Under the pieces are notes generated by a model, which saw only the letters and a list, made by a program, of their open reading frames with translations, was not told the origin of the DNA and searched no databases. Shown piece by piece: positions 39,011 to 47,109 of a DNA stretch of 64,000 nucleotides (position 1 is the first letter of the stretch; every line of letters begins with the position of its first letter). The stretch is from Flavihumibacter petaseus NBRC 106054 (GTDB lineage Bacteria > Bacteroidota > Bacteroidia > Chitinophagales > Chitinophagaceae), in contig NZ_BBWV01000002.1 of NCBI RefSeq assembly GCF_000974785.1, positions 744,001 through 808,000 on the forward strand. The letters run 5' to 3'. Position numbers and translations under genes: made by a program.

Positions 39011-40729
39011 ATGAACAAGTTTACCTGCAATAGATTTTTGCGGATTCCTTCCCTGGTATTGTTGCTAACGCTCCTTTACTCCGGCAGGAGTGATGCCCAG
39101 TCGGTCGCAGACGGCACCTGGCGAAAAGATAGCGTCTACCTGATCCGGGACAGTGTACTGATCCCTACCCGTAGCGGTCATTCCATTTCGCTGATGGTGG
39201 TTCGCAGGGAAGGAGCGGCGGACAAGCTACCGGCCATTCTATTTTATACGACCTATTACCAGGGGCCCGGCGATGCGATCTTCGGCAAGCGCTCAGCAGA
39301 CAGGGATTATGCCGGCATTGTGGCCTATGCCCGGGGTATCCGGACAGACATCAGCGCGTATGCGCCGTATGAGCATGAACCGGTTGATGTGTACGATATC
39401 ATCGACTGGATCAGCAAACAAGACTGGTGCGACGGGCGGGTGGCGATGTTTGGCGGCAGTTATACCGGGTATGCGCAATGGGCGGTGATGCGGCAGCGGC
39501 ACCCGGCGCTGAAAACGATCGTACCTCAGGTAGCGGTGATGCCGGGTTTCGATACGCCTTATGAGAACAATGTGCAAACGAACAATATCCTTGCCTGGCC
39601 CAATGACAATATTTACAAACGGCCGCCATTGCGGCGGAGTCTGCCTTTTGAATGGTATGAAAAGGGAATTGCCTTCGCCAGGATGGACAGTCTCGCTGGT
39701 GAAGCCAATCCCATCTTCCGAAACTGGCTGGCGCATCCTGCTTATGACAATTACTGGCAGCAGTTGGTTCCCGACGCCGCTGCCTATGCGAAAATTGATA
39801 TTCCCATCCTCAGTACGACCGGTTATTATGATGGCGCACAGATCGGCGCCCTGCAATACGTTCGGCAGCATTACCGGAATAATCCTGCCGCGGAACACTA
39901 TCTCGTTATCGGCCCATGGGACCATTGGGGCGCACAGCGGCGGGCAGCTCCCACGCTGATGGGCTATGCGATCGATTCGGTCGCACGCATCAGCCTGATG
40001 GAACTGGCCTACCAGTGGATCGACTATGTGATCAAGGGAAAACCGCGGCCGGCGTTGTTGCAGGACAGGATCAATTTTCAGCCAATGGGAACCAACCAGT
40101 GGAAACATGCTGCTTCACTGGAAGCACTCAGCAGGGATTCATTGCAATTCTGGTTGTCGGATGGAAATCTGGTTTCTAAACTGCCGCGGAAAGCTGCCTT
40201 CAGCCGCCAGGTAGTGGATATGAAAGACCGGAAAACGGAGAACAACTTTTTTACACCGGAAATCATTTTCGACAGTCTCGATGCCAGCAACGGGATCTTA
40301 TTCCAGTCATCACCTTTTGAACGGGAAGTTACGCTATGCGGTTCTTTTGGCGGACAGATCCAGCTGACCACCAATAAGCGTGATGCCGATATTTCTCTTG
40401 CGCTGTATGAGCTGCAGGCCGATGGCCGGTATTTCTTTTTAACGCGCTATGTTGGAAGAGCCAGTTATGCGCGGGACCGGACGCGCCGGCAGCTGCTCGA
40501 TCCTGGCCAGTCTGTGTTGTTGCCGATTGGAGCAACACGGTTTGTCAGCAAGCGCATCGGAAAGGGGAGTTGCCTGGTGGTGTTGCTGAATACGAACAAA
40601 CATCCTTTCGAGATCATCAATTACGGATCGGGTAAAGCAGTGGCGGATGAGTCCATCGGTGATGCGGGTGTGCCGATGGAGTTGCAGTGGGGAAACCGGA
40701 GTTATATCAGCTTACCGGTTTGCCGGTAG
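39011..40729 (+). CDS. Secreted CocE/NonD family hydrolase (S15-like)
   Basis: The product is 572 aa from Met-Asn-Lys-Phe at 39011, whose signal peptide ends R-S-D-A-Q; the earlier start at 38978 adds a non-signal head. The alpha/beta-hydrolase catalytic Ser150 is in F-G-G-S-Y-T-G-Y and His305 in G-P-W-D-H-W-G. The C-terminal jelly-roll domain typical of CocE and Xaa-Pro dipeptidyl-peptidases is present (about 390-570). Possible activities are acyl or dipeptidyl hydrolysis. It overlaps the convergent hydrolase gene by 18 nt. Confidence 0.9.
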   Translation: MNKFTCNRFLRIPSLVLLLTLLYSGRSDAQSVADGTWRKDSVYLIRDSVLIPTRSGHSISLMVVRREGAADKLPAILFYTTYYQGPGDAIFGKRSADRDYAGIVAYARGIRTDISAYAPYEHEPVDVYDIIDWISKQDWCDGRVAMFGGSYTGYAQWAVMRQRHPALKTIVPQVAVMPGFDTPYENNVQTNNILAWPNDNIYKRPPLRRSLPFEWYEKGIAFARMDSLAGEANPIFRNWLAHPAYDNYWQQLVPDAAAYAKIDIPILSTTGYYDGAQIGALQYVRQHYRNNPAAEHYLVIGPWDHWGAQRRAAPTLMGYAIDSVARISLMELAYQWIDYVIKGKPRPALLQDRINFQPMGTNQWKHAASLEALSRDSLQFWLSDGNLVSKLPRKAAFSRQVVDMKDRKTENNFFTPEIIFDSLDASNGILFQSSPFEREVTLCGSFGGQIQLTTNKRDADISLALYELQADGRYFFLTRYVGRASYARDRTRRQLLDPGQSVLLPIGATRFVSKRIGKGSCLVVLLNTNKHPFEIINYGSGKAVADESIGDAGVPMELQWGNRSYISLPVCR

Positions 40730-41509
40730 TGACAACGGTTCTTTCAGGTAACGCAGTATATACTCCCGGATAGTGTCCTGTTGCTGCGGGTTGCCGGCAT
40801 CGCTCATGTTGTTGTGCGGCATGTCGGTTAATGGCTGGATGATGATTCCAAATTCTTTTGCTTCAGCTGGTGTGGGCAGCACGTCTTCATCTGCAGGAAA
40901 GTCGCTCGAGCGGAGCGAATATACCCTTGGGGTTTTGGTGCGGGGCAGTGCCATCCTGCGGTTGTCGAGGGTGATGATGCGGCTGACGGTGCCGGGATAC
41001 AGCACCGGATATAATGCCGTCATATCGCCGCCGTTGGAATGGCCGATCAGGGTGACCTGCGAAAAATCCAGTTCAGAATGATCCCGTTTCAGGGTTAATA
41101 AAACAAAGTGGATATTCTCAACGCCCCTTTCCCAGAACGGCCGGCGAACCACCTGGGGGGGGCCCGCTGAGGGGATGAGGTCATCGGTGGGCAGTTCGTG
41201 CTGGATGCTGACCACAACATATCCCTGTCGGGCAAGAAAACTGTTCAGAAAACTATAACGCAAATAATCACCACCCTGGTTGGCGCCATAGCCGTGGCTG
41301 AAAATTACGAGGGGAAGGAGTTTGGAGTTTGAGTGGTTTGAGGTTTGAGGTTGGTCTTTTGGATTGTAGATCGCGATCGGGATGCGACGCTGACGGGATG
41401 TATCAAATAAGGATAGCGTATCTGCCTGGGCTTTCGCCTGAAGTGTGCAACAAAGCAGGAACAGTATGTAGAAGAATTTTCTGCGTTGAGCATATAAGTG
41501 TGCTTTCAT
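40712..41509 (-). CDS. Secreted alpha/beta hydrolase (PAF-acetylhydrolase-like)
   Basis: The 265-aa protein has a signal peptide ending L-Q-A-K-A-Q. It has an oxyanion strand L-P-L-V-I-F-S-H-G-Y-G, the nucleophile elbow L-I-G-H-S-N-G-G and a late N-N-M-S-D histidine region (M-P-H-N-N). Residues around 55-68 (Q-P-Q-T-S-N-H-S-N-S-K) are encoded by a low-complexity 7-nt repeat that looks like an insertion between the first strands. It is probably an esterase or lipase of the periplasm. Confidence 0.85.
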   Translation of the reverse strand: MKAHLYAQRRKFFYILFLLCCTLQAKAQADTLSLFDTSRQRRIPIAIYNPKDQPQTSNHSNSKLLPLVIFSHGYGANQGGDYLRYSFLNSFLARQGYVVVSIQHELPTDDLIPSAGPPQVVRRPFWERGVENIHFVLLTLKRDHSELDFSQVTLIGHSNGGDMTALYPVLYPGTVSRIITLDNRRMALPRTKTPRVYSLRSSDFPADEDVLPTPAEAKEFGIIIQPLTDMPHNNMSDAGNPQQQDTIREYILRYLKEPLSLPANR

Positions 41510-41547
41510 GTATTATATTGACAAATATTGCGCAATGCCGGCCGGAA

Positions 41548-42033
41548 TTACTTTGTAATTGGTCTTGTCGGCGGTATGTACCGTTCCAGTAAAGCCAGCA
41601 GGATCTTTTTGTTGAGTTTGTCCAGAAGGAAGACCGCTGCAAGGAACCCACACCAAAACAACAAAGTTAATATGCTTCGGGGCAAGCCAATACCAAGAGA
41701 CGTTAGAATCAATCCGGCTGCTCCGATATAAAATAAAATTAAAAATGATAAGTTGACACCAGCTGTTGCTTTCAGCAAAAAATGATGGTCCCCAATTTCT
41801 GCAGTGACTGATAATTTTCCCCCTTTTGCTGACAGACTGGTTGGAAAGCCATATCGCTTTGTATAGAATTGCCAGTGACCCGGAATTGCCTGCTTTTCAC
41901 CCCAAAGACTAAACTTTGACGAACTGTACCGCGTAGTGATTATTTCATCCAGCATATTACTGATCTCGGTTGACCGGGTCAACGGGTATTTGTATGTTTT
42001 TGTAACGCTTTGAAAAAGCAATAGGGTTTTCAT
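41548..42033 (-). CDS. Membrane protein of unknown function
   Basis: The 161-aa protein has a soluble first half with strand-like residues (S-K-F-S-L-W-G-E-K, then L-S-A-K-G-G-K-L-S-V-T-A-E-I-G) and two helices at about 95-115 and 120-140. It ends with a basic tail R-Y-I-P-P-T-R-P. It follows the DUF3592-like gene by 10 nt, so the two are probably co-transcribed. No family recognised. Confidence 0.6.
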   Translation of the reverse strand: MKTLLLFQSVTKTYKYPLTRSTEISNMLDEIITTRYSSSKFSLWGEKQAIPGHWQFYTKRYGFPTSLSAKGGKLSVTAEIGDHHFLLKATAGVNLSFLILFYIGAAGLILTSLGIGLPRSILTLLFWCGFLAAVFLLDKLNKKILLALLERYIPPTRPITK

Positions 42034-42043
42034 CGTTAAAATT

Positions 42044-42484
42044 TCAGGCCTCCAGTATAGTCAGATACGGTTTTCCTGTGGTCAGTTTAATCCTGGCTTT
42101 CCGGGGAATGATCTCTGGGTGAATAAAGACGATCAACAGGATGAGACCGGGGATGCCTGCATAGGCGACGGTATCTCCCCACACACTTACAAAGTTGTCA
42201 ATCTTTGCTTCAGACGGATGTTCCTTGGGATAGATCACCGGTATGACCTCACCACGGTCGAAGAACATATTGCTGCTCCCGTTGAACCAGACGGAGTCTT
42301 TCCCGTCAAAAAACCTGATCACCGAATAAACACTCATGATCTGTCCCGACTGTGATTTGCCGATATAATGCATCACGCCATTTGTTCTTTCAACACTGTT
42401 CAGCCAAATTAGCTTTTGCACCAGGAACGGTGATGCCAATAAAAGAAATGAACAAAACAGGAATGTAGAACGGCTGAGGATCAT
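42044..42484 (-). CDS. DUF3592-like membrane protein
   Basis: This 146-aa protein has one N-terminal helix and one C-terminal helix with a beta-rich loop between. It contains Y-S-V-I-R-F, G-E-V-I-P-V-I-Y-P-K-E-H-P-S-E-A-K-I, and D-N-F-V-S-V-W-G-D, the DUF3592 pattern (V-x-V-x-Y-x-P-x-x-P-x-x-A). The function is unknown. It sits just downstream of the M50-TPR gene and upstream of another small membrane protein on the same strand. Confidence 0.75.
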   Translation of the reverse strand: MILSRSTFLFCSFLLLASPFLVQKLIWLNSVERTNGVMHYIGKSQSGQIMSVYSVIRFFDGKDSVWFNGSSNMFFDRGEVIPVIYPKEHPSEAKIDNFVSVWGDTVAYAGIPGLILLIVFIHPEIIPRKARIKLTTGKPYLTILEA

Positions 42485-42510
42485 GACGGTTAAAATAATA
42501 CTTTAAGCCT

Positions 42511-43677
42511 TCAGCTTTTGTTAATTTTAATCATCGCTTCCTGCAATAATTCGTCAATAAGTGTGGTTTCCGGATTTAATTCTTTGGCTTTCTGAAAAAA
42601 GGCAAGTGCTTCGGTTATTTGATTTTGTTCAAGGTAATAAATGCCCAGGTTGCGGTAACAATAGGCGTTCTTGTCATCGAGATCCATTGAACGTCGTATG
42701 TCAGCCAGGCCCTGGTCTATTTCACCGAGTTTGATCCTTGTCAGCCCTCTGTTGTTATAAGCGTATGCGAATTCCGGATCGCATTCGAGAGCGCGGTTAA
42801 AAAGTGGCAGGGCTTCTTCAAACTTCTCCAGGCCCAACAGTTCAAATCCCAGGTTATTCAGGGCGAATGTATGGTTCGGGTTGATCTTTAATGCCTTTCG
42901 GTACAATTCAAGTGCAGCTTCAGTATTCCACTTCCTTGTTTTTGCTATTGCCAGGTTGTAAAAATCGTTAGCGGTAAGGAGTTCTTTCTTTGCCAACTGT
43001 TCCAGAAGATCAGCAGCTTCTTCTACGCGTCCGGCCAAAAGATAGGTTTCTGCCGCAAAGCGGACAGCAGCCGGGTTGGACCTGTATTTTGGTGTCAGTT
43101 GATCCAGCCTTTCCGCCGCGACAGCATATTGTTTTTCATTCCGGATCTTTTCAATTTCAAGTATATCGACAGGGATTCGTTTTGCTGAAATCAGCCATTT
43201 CAACTGGAAACCGTCAGAATAACAGATCGGATCAGAGGGGACGCCTGTATATTGTTTGGTTGGAAGAATGCTCCAGAAAAAATCTATAATTGCGGATGCG
43301 GCAAAAATCAGCAGGAACATTTGAAAGGTTTGCGATGATGCTGAATAAAATGCTGTCACCATGGCGGCAATGGCGACTACCAAAGAAATTGCAGGACCGC
43401 CACCTGCGATTATCATTTTCTGGCTGAACGTAGTGCCGATGTGGTTGAACCTGCACAACCCTGACAGCCAGGTAAAGGGAACCGGATTTAGCCTGAAAAA
43501 CAGTCTACCGAAGCTGAAATTTACCGTGTCGGATTGTTTGCCGGAACAACCGATAAAGATTTCAACCGATTGTCCGGTGAAAGTCATTGCAGGAATCGCG
43601 TGACCCAATTCATGCACCAAAACGGAAAAAAGTCTTCCCGCCAGGCATGCAATCAGAAGGGTTAGTAGGAAAAGCAT
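42511..43677 (-). CDS. M50-like membrane metallopeptidase domain fused to TPR repeats
   Basis: This 388-aa protein starts directly with a helix carrying S-V-L-V-H-E-L-G-H-A-I-P-A (about 18-30), a zinc HExxH in a transmembrane context. More helices follow to about 150, with G-G-G-P-A-I-S at about 92-98, as in peptidase M50 proteins. From about 190 the protein has five or six tetratricopeptide repeats (A-L-N-N-L-G-F-E-L-L-G-L-E-K-F-E-E-A-L-P; A-Y-N-N-R-G-L). The N-terminus resembles site-2 proteases, but the second metal motif (N-x-x-P-x-x-x-x-D) is not obvious. It lies 1 nt after the nucleotidyltransferase gene. Confidence 0.75.
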   Translation of the reverse strand: MLFLLTLLIACLAGRLFSVLVHELGHAIPAMTFTGQSVEIFIGCSGKQSDTVNFSFGRLFFRLNPVPFTWLSGLCRFNHIGTTFSQKMIIAGGGPAISLVVAIAAMVTAFYSASSQTFQMFLLIFAASAIIDFFWSILPTKQYTGVPSDPICYSDGFQLKWLISAKRIPVDILEIEKIRNEKQYAVAAERLDQLTPKYRSNPAAVRFAAETYLLAGRVEEAADLLEQLAKKELLTANDFYNLAIAKTRKWNTEAALELYRKALKINPNHTFALNNLGFELLGLEKFEEALPLFNRALECDPEFAYAYNNRGLTRIKLGEIDQGLADIRRSMDLDDKNAYCYRNLGIYYLEQNQITEALAFFQKAKELNPETTLIDELLQEAMIKINKS

Positions 43678-43678
43678 C

Positions 43679-44476
43679 TCAGGAATAAACTTCGGTTATG
43701 GTTTGGCGGAACAGGTCATTTAGAATTTCAGTTTCCAGAGACCTGACCGGATGTAGTGACTTTACGTAATCCCGAAAGAAACTGATCTTCTCCTCGAGGA
43801 AGTCGTTTAATAAAGTTATCCTCGGCTCAGTACTGAGCTCTTCGCCGGATTTTTTCCGTACAAGCAACTGGTCGATTTCTTTCCTGATAACAGGCTCTTC
43901 CACATGATTGTCGAACAATACCTGGAATTCCACAGGTGGGGGTGTGTTGTTCTTCAGGATCCATTCACAGGCAAGGATCGGCCGCAAAACATAAAAGTAT
44001 TTTTTCACGCGCACCATATCCGTTTGCAAGTAGTTGCGATAGTTGCCTTCCGCCATATGCAGGTAATGGTAGAGGCATTTGGCGGGACTGAAATACTGTT
44101 TCGTCGGTTCGCGGAGCCGCTCTGCCGTGGACCAGGGTTCACGGTAGACAATGGGGCTGCGCAGCCACTCCAGCAACGGTGGATTGGAAGTCCGGAACAG
44201 TTTCAGGGCCTTACGGAGTTCCCAGCCGGAGAGGTCGACATCATTCGGAAGGATCTCTTCAAGGTTATCTTTTTTGTCGTCAATCTGCAGGTACCAGTCC
44301 CGAGGATGAACATAGATAAAGCGTACATCCCAGTCGCTGTTGGTGGAAGCAAAACCCCAGGCGCGGCTGCCACTTTCCACGGCATAAAGGATTTTGATAT
44401 TGTGTTCAGCTTCGAGCTTGTCAAGTTCTGCTGAAATAGTCATGCGCATGGGCGCTGTGATTGCCTGTATGTCCAT
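43679..44476 (-). CDS. RlaP-like nucleotidyltransferase (PF10127 type)
   Basis: This 265-aa cytoplasmic protein has the polymerase-beta-type motif E-S-G-S-R-A-W-G-F-A-S-x-x-S-D-W-D-V-R at 34-52, with catalytic Asp48 and Asp50. A C-terminal helical domain contains K-Y-F-Y-V-L-R-P and E-I-L-N-D-L-F-R. This matches the nucleotidyltransferase superfamily group named RNA-repair-pathway DNA polymerase beta (RlaP/YcgL). Members are thought to process RNA ends. The M50-TPR gene follows 1 nt downstream and a DHFR-like gene precedes. Confidence 0.85.
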   Translation of the reverse strand: MDIQAITAPMRMTISAELDKLEAEHNIKILYAVESGSRAWGFASTNSDWDVRFIYVHPRDWYLQIDDKKDNLEEILPNDVDLSGWELRKALKLFRTSNPPLLEWLRSPIVYREPWSTAERLREPTKQYFSPAKCLYHYLHMAEGNYRNYLQTDMVRVKKYFYVLRPILACEWILKNNTPPPVEFQVLFDNHVEEPVIRKEIDQLLVRKKSGEELSTEPRITLLNDFLEEKISFFRDYVKSLHPVRSLETEILNDLFRQTITEVYS

Positions 44477-44481
44477 AATGT

Positions 44482-45009
44482 TTATTTACAGCGATAGTGC
44501 AGCTGCACCAGTCCTTTCTCAAAATATCGGGTGGAGATCAGTTCCATGTTCTGCTCGGGGCGGCCATCCTTAAACAACCGGATGCCATCACCCACCAGGA
44601 TGGGAATGATCGATACGACGATCTCATCGATCAGTTTTTGCTGCAGCAGCAGGTCGACGATCTCTGCTCCGCCATCGCAGAAAATGTTTTTACCATCTGC
44701 GGCCTTCAGTTGTTCGATCAGTGATTTGATATCGCCGGTGTAAAAAATGATATTGTCAGCAGCCGGCTGCGGCGTCCGGGTAATGATATAATTGGATTTA
44801 TCAGCATGAACATAGTCGGGTACGTGCCGGGTGATCCAGTCGTAGGTTTTACGGCCCATGATCACCGTATCCACTGTTTTAATGAATTCACCATAGCCGT
44901 AATCTTCGCCTTCTTTTTCTACAACAGATAGAAAACCCAGGTCGTCACCAGGTTTGGCGATATAGCCATCAAGGCTTGCGGCAATATAAAGGATAAGTTT
45001 TCTTTTCAT
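44482..45009 (-). CDS. Dihydrofolate reductase-like (RibD C-terminal) family protein
   Basis: The 175-aa protein begins K-R-K-L-I-L-Y-I-A-A-S-L-D-G-Y-I-A, the standard start of the family. T-V-I-M-G-R-K-T-Y-D-W and I-F-C-D-G-G-A-E-I-V-D-L-L bind NADPH, and I-V-V-S-I-I-P-I-L-V-G-D-G-I-R-L-F closes the fold. It is diverged from the copy at 7475-8062. The next gene downstream on this strand is the RlaP-like nucleotidyltransferase, 5 nt away. Confidence 0.88.
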   Translation of the reverse strand: MKRKLILYIAASLDGYIAKPGDDLGFLSVVEKEGEDYGYGEFIKTVDTVIMGRKTYDWITRHVPDYVHADKSNYIITRTPQPAADNIIFYTGDIKSLIEQLKAADGKNIFCDGGAEIVDLLLQQKLIDEIVVSIIPILVGDGIRLFKDGRPEQNMELISTRYFEKGLVQLHYRCK

Positions 45010-45048
45010 GGCTGGTTATTAATAACTGCTTTAAGGAGCCTTGTGTTC

Positions 45049-45313
45049 TCAAAAATCTTTGTAGCGAAAATCCAGTTCGCGGCAAAGGGCAATGATAGCT
45101 TTTTTCCCTTTATCGGAAAAACCGTCTTAGCTCGTTTGCTTTCAGGAAGACGGTGTTCCGGGGCAGGCCGGGTGGTGGGGTCGGCGTTTCAGATAACCGT
45201 GAAGAGTCTTTAATTGGCAGAGGTTCTTTTTCAACAGGCGTGTGTGGCTGGAAGCAGCACGATGATAGTATCGCCAGCAGGAAAGAAATGGATATTGAAG
45301 TTGCCCTGAACAT
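45049..45313 (-). pseudogene. Short lipoprotein gene, probably frameshifted near its end
   Basis: The first frame (45110-45313) gives 67 aa with a lipoprotein signal (L-L-A-I-L-S-S-C) and a Pro-rich mature part ending L-R-R-F-F-R. In a neighbouring frame the strand continues as G-F-S-D-K-G-K-K-A-I-I-A-L-C-R-E-L-D-F-R-Y-K-D-F, ending at a TGA (45049-45051). That continuation looks more protein-like than the short end and lacks its own start. A one-base indel near 45112-45122 would join them. The function is unknown. Confidence 0.45.
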
Positions 45314-45325
45314 GGATCGTCTTAA

Positions 45326-45996
45326 CTATAATCTGGTATCGGCGGTAAGTGTCTTTGGGTCAATGTCGAAATGAGAAGTAAATGCGTTGATAAGAAAAGG
45401 AGTCACCTCCCGTGGGTTATAAGACGCCGGATCGCGTCTTGCAGTTCGGTAGTTATGCCAGGCGAAGTGCCGGGCGAGCGCGCCCACAGTTTCCATTTGA
45501 AATAGTTTCGCCATTTTTACTGAAAGCCAGATCGCAGAAAAATTAATTAGAAGGCAGGATACTGCCAGTTTCCAGGAAATGAAAAAGAGCGTAAGGGAGC
45601 AAACGGTCGTTATCAACCAGGTTAGTGCAAGCCGGTCGGTTATGCTCAGGTTAATTAACCTGAGCCCTAACAGGGTATTGATTTTTTTTACAATTGATTG
45701 ACGGCGGCGGACAGGGATCAGGTCTTCCAGCCTGGTTGCCGGCAGAATGTTTTCCCTGGGAATCTGGCAGGCAAATGCAATGGCATTGCGCACTTTATAG
45801 AAAGCCTGTTGGGGGTACAGTCACTGGCCTTTGCTCCCTCAAGATTTGTTTCAAAAAATAAGCACAGTTCCCCGAAAGTAGAAACACGTACTGCAGCCAA
45901 TGCGTCTGTATTTATCCCGAATGATGTTGCCAGGTGAACCACCAGGTCACTGATGTCTTCGGGGTCAATGTCGGATAAAGTATAGTTGTCAGCCAT
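45326..45996 (-). pseudogene. Acyl-carrier-like membrane protein gene with -1 frameshift in a G5/C5 run
   Basis: Two frames together make one protein. The first (from 45996) gives M-A-D-N-Y through S-D-C-T-P. The second continues Q-Q-A-F-Y-K-V-R-N-A-I-A-F and on through two hydrophobic helices to D-T-R-L at 45326. The junction is the homopolymer GGGGG at 45811-45815; one more base restores T-P-Q-Q-A-F-Y. I recall Bacteroidota proteins with exactly this order: an N-terminal acyl-carrier-like helical part, a D-C-T-x-Q-Q-A-F-Y-K-x-R motif, a two-helix membrane anchor and a C-terminal helical part. This supports a real gene, broken or mis-sequenced. Confidence 0.75.
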
Positions 45997-45997
45997 G

Positions 45998-46207
45998 TTA
46001 TTGGTCCGTCTTGTCAGCGAAAATTACTACTATGATAATCAAAATTGCAATTCCAATGAAATAGTCACTGTCCCGCTCATTCGCTTTGAACCATGTTGTA
46101 AACTTTTCCCTTCGCCCGGAAATGAGCCAGCGGACAATTGCCACCGGCCATGCCAGCAGGATCTGAAAAATGGTTCCGAAAATTACTTCTGCTAAAAAGT
46201 TAAACAT
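45998..46207 (-). CDS. Small two-helix membrane protein
   Basis: A 69-aa product with an N-terminal helix (N-F-L-A-E-V-I-F-G-T-I-F-Q-I-L-L-A-W), a basic cytosolic loop (G-R-R-E-K-F) and a second helix near the C-terminus (I-G-I-A-I-L-I-I-I-V-V-I-F-A). Its stop lies 1 nt from the start of the frameshifted acyl-carrier-like gene, so they are likely one operon. Unknown function. Confidence 0.6.
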   Translation of the reverse strand: MFNFLAEVIFGTIFQILLAWPVAIVRWLISGRREKFTTWFKANERDSDYFIGIAILIIIVVIFADKTDQ

Positions 46208-46264
46208 GGTGGTGGCTATGTTGATCGTTCGGTTTTATGTTTATTTTAGAACAAACCTTTTACT

Positions 46265-46465
46265 GTGGAACTAATCTTAATACTAATCTTATTTCTCGGC
46301 CTGAATGCCGGTGTTGCTTACTTCCTTGTAAAACAGTTCGTCCGGATTCCGGTGGACAAGCCCGGCCGTGGTGCCTGGATGATCGCTTCTTTTGCCATTG
46401 CATTTTTATTACTTACGGCATTGACAGGTTATCTTATCGTTTCCAACCTGCGGTTTGAAAGATAG
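46265..46465 (+). CDS. Small two-helix membrane protein (GTG start)
   Basis: A 66-aa product beginning with GTG (E-L-I-L-I-L-I-L-F-L-G-L) with two hydrophobic helices separated by a basic turn K-P-G-R-G. It is convergent with the DUF2306 gene and overlaps its 3' end by 37 nt. It is a plausible but unproven gene. Confidence 0.5.
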   Translation: MELILILILFLGLNAGVAYFLVKQFVRIPVDKPGRGAWMIASFAIAFLLLTALTGYLIVSNLRFER

Positions 46466-47109
46466 TACCGCCTGCGGACAATGATCTCCGCTACTGCCAG
46501 GTTGATGATCAGGGCCGCCCATGCGTCAAAAATATAAATGTCATCATAAGACCAGTTGGTGTAGCGGCTCATCACGAATTTGCAGAGCCGCAAAGTCAGC
46601 GCCGTCAGGGTGAGCGCATAACTGCGTGTCATGAAATCGCGGTGCAGGGTAACTGATCCCTTCCTGATCCAGTAGATGCCACCGATGGTAAAATACACCC
46701 AAAGCAAATCGAGCAGGATAAATGCTATCTTTCCGGGAAGATGGCCATTGGCATAGATCCCCATGACCAGGGCCACAGGAAAATTGATCAAAATGATGTT
46801 GGCCGCATAGATGCGCCCCAGCCAGCGGTGCCATTGCATACGAAATTGCCGGGCAGGTAAAAATTGCGTGAATCCTGCCGCGAGACAAAGGAAACAGGTG
46901 AATACATGGATATAGAAAGCAATCCTCCAGAACGCATTGGAAATCACCTCCTGCTTGAAAGCAAGAAATCCAGCCGTCGTAGAAAAGGACGCGTATTGCC
47001 AGATGGTTAGCACCATGCCGGTGAATGCCACATACAGGAGGACCAGCGCCGCCAGCCGGATCTGTGCAGGTATGTTTTTAGTCAGCACCGGAAGATTTTT
47101 TAACCGCAA
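46429..47109 (-). CDS. DUF2306 family membrane protein
   Basis: A 226-aa protein with about six helices. F-Y-I-H-V-F-T-C-F-L-C-L-A-A-G-F-T-Q-F, M-Q-W-H-R-W-L-G-R-I-Y-A, and L-H-R-D-F-M-T-R-S-Y-A are DUF2306 landmarks, with conserved His residues on several helices. The function is unknown. Its 5' end overlaps the upstream methyltransferase gene by about 32 nt. Confidence 0.85.
   Translation of the reverse strand: MRLKNLPVLTKNIPAQIRLAALVLLYVAFTGMVLTIWQYASFSTTAGFLAFKQEVISNAFWRIAFYIHVFTCFLCLAAGFTQFLPARQFRMQWHRWLGRIYAANIILINFPVALVMGIYANGHLPGKIAFILLDLLWVYFTIGGIYWIRKGSVTLHRDFMTRSYALTLTALTLRLCKFVMSRYTNWSYDDIYIFDAWAALIINLAVAEIIVRRRYYLSNRRLETIR

Noticed and set aside
46118-46135. Possible third copy of the inverted-repeat element (GGAAATGAGCCAGCGG)
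   Set aside because: Only about 9 nt match the inner repeat, within a coding sequence, and no partner arm is nearby.
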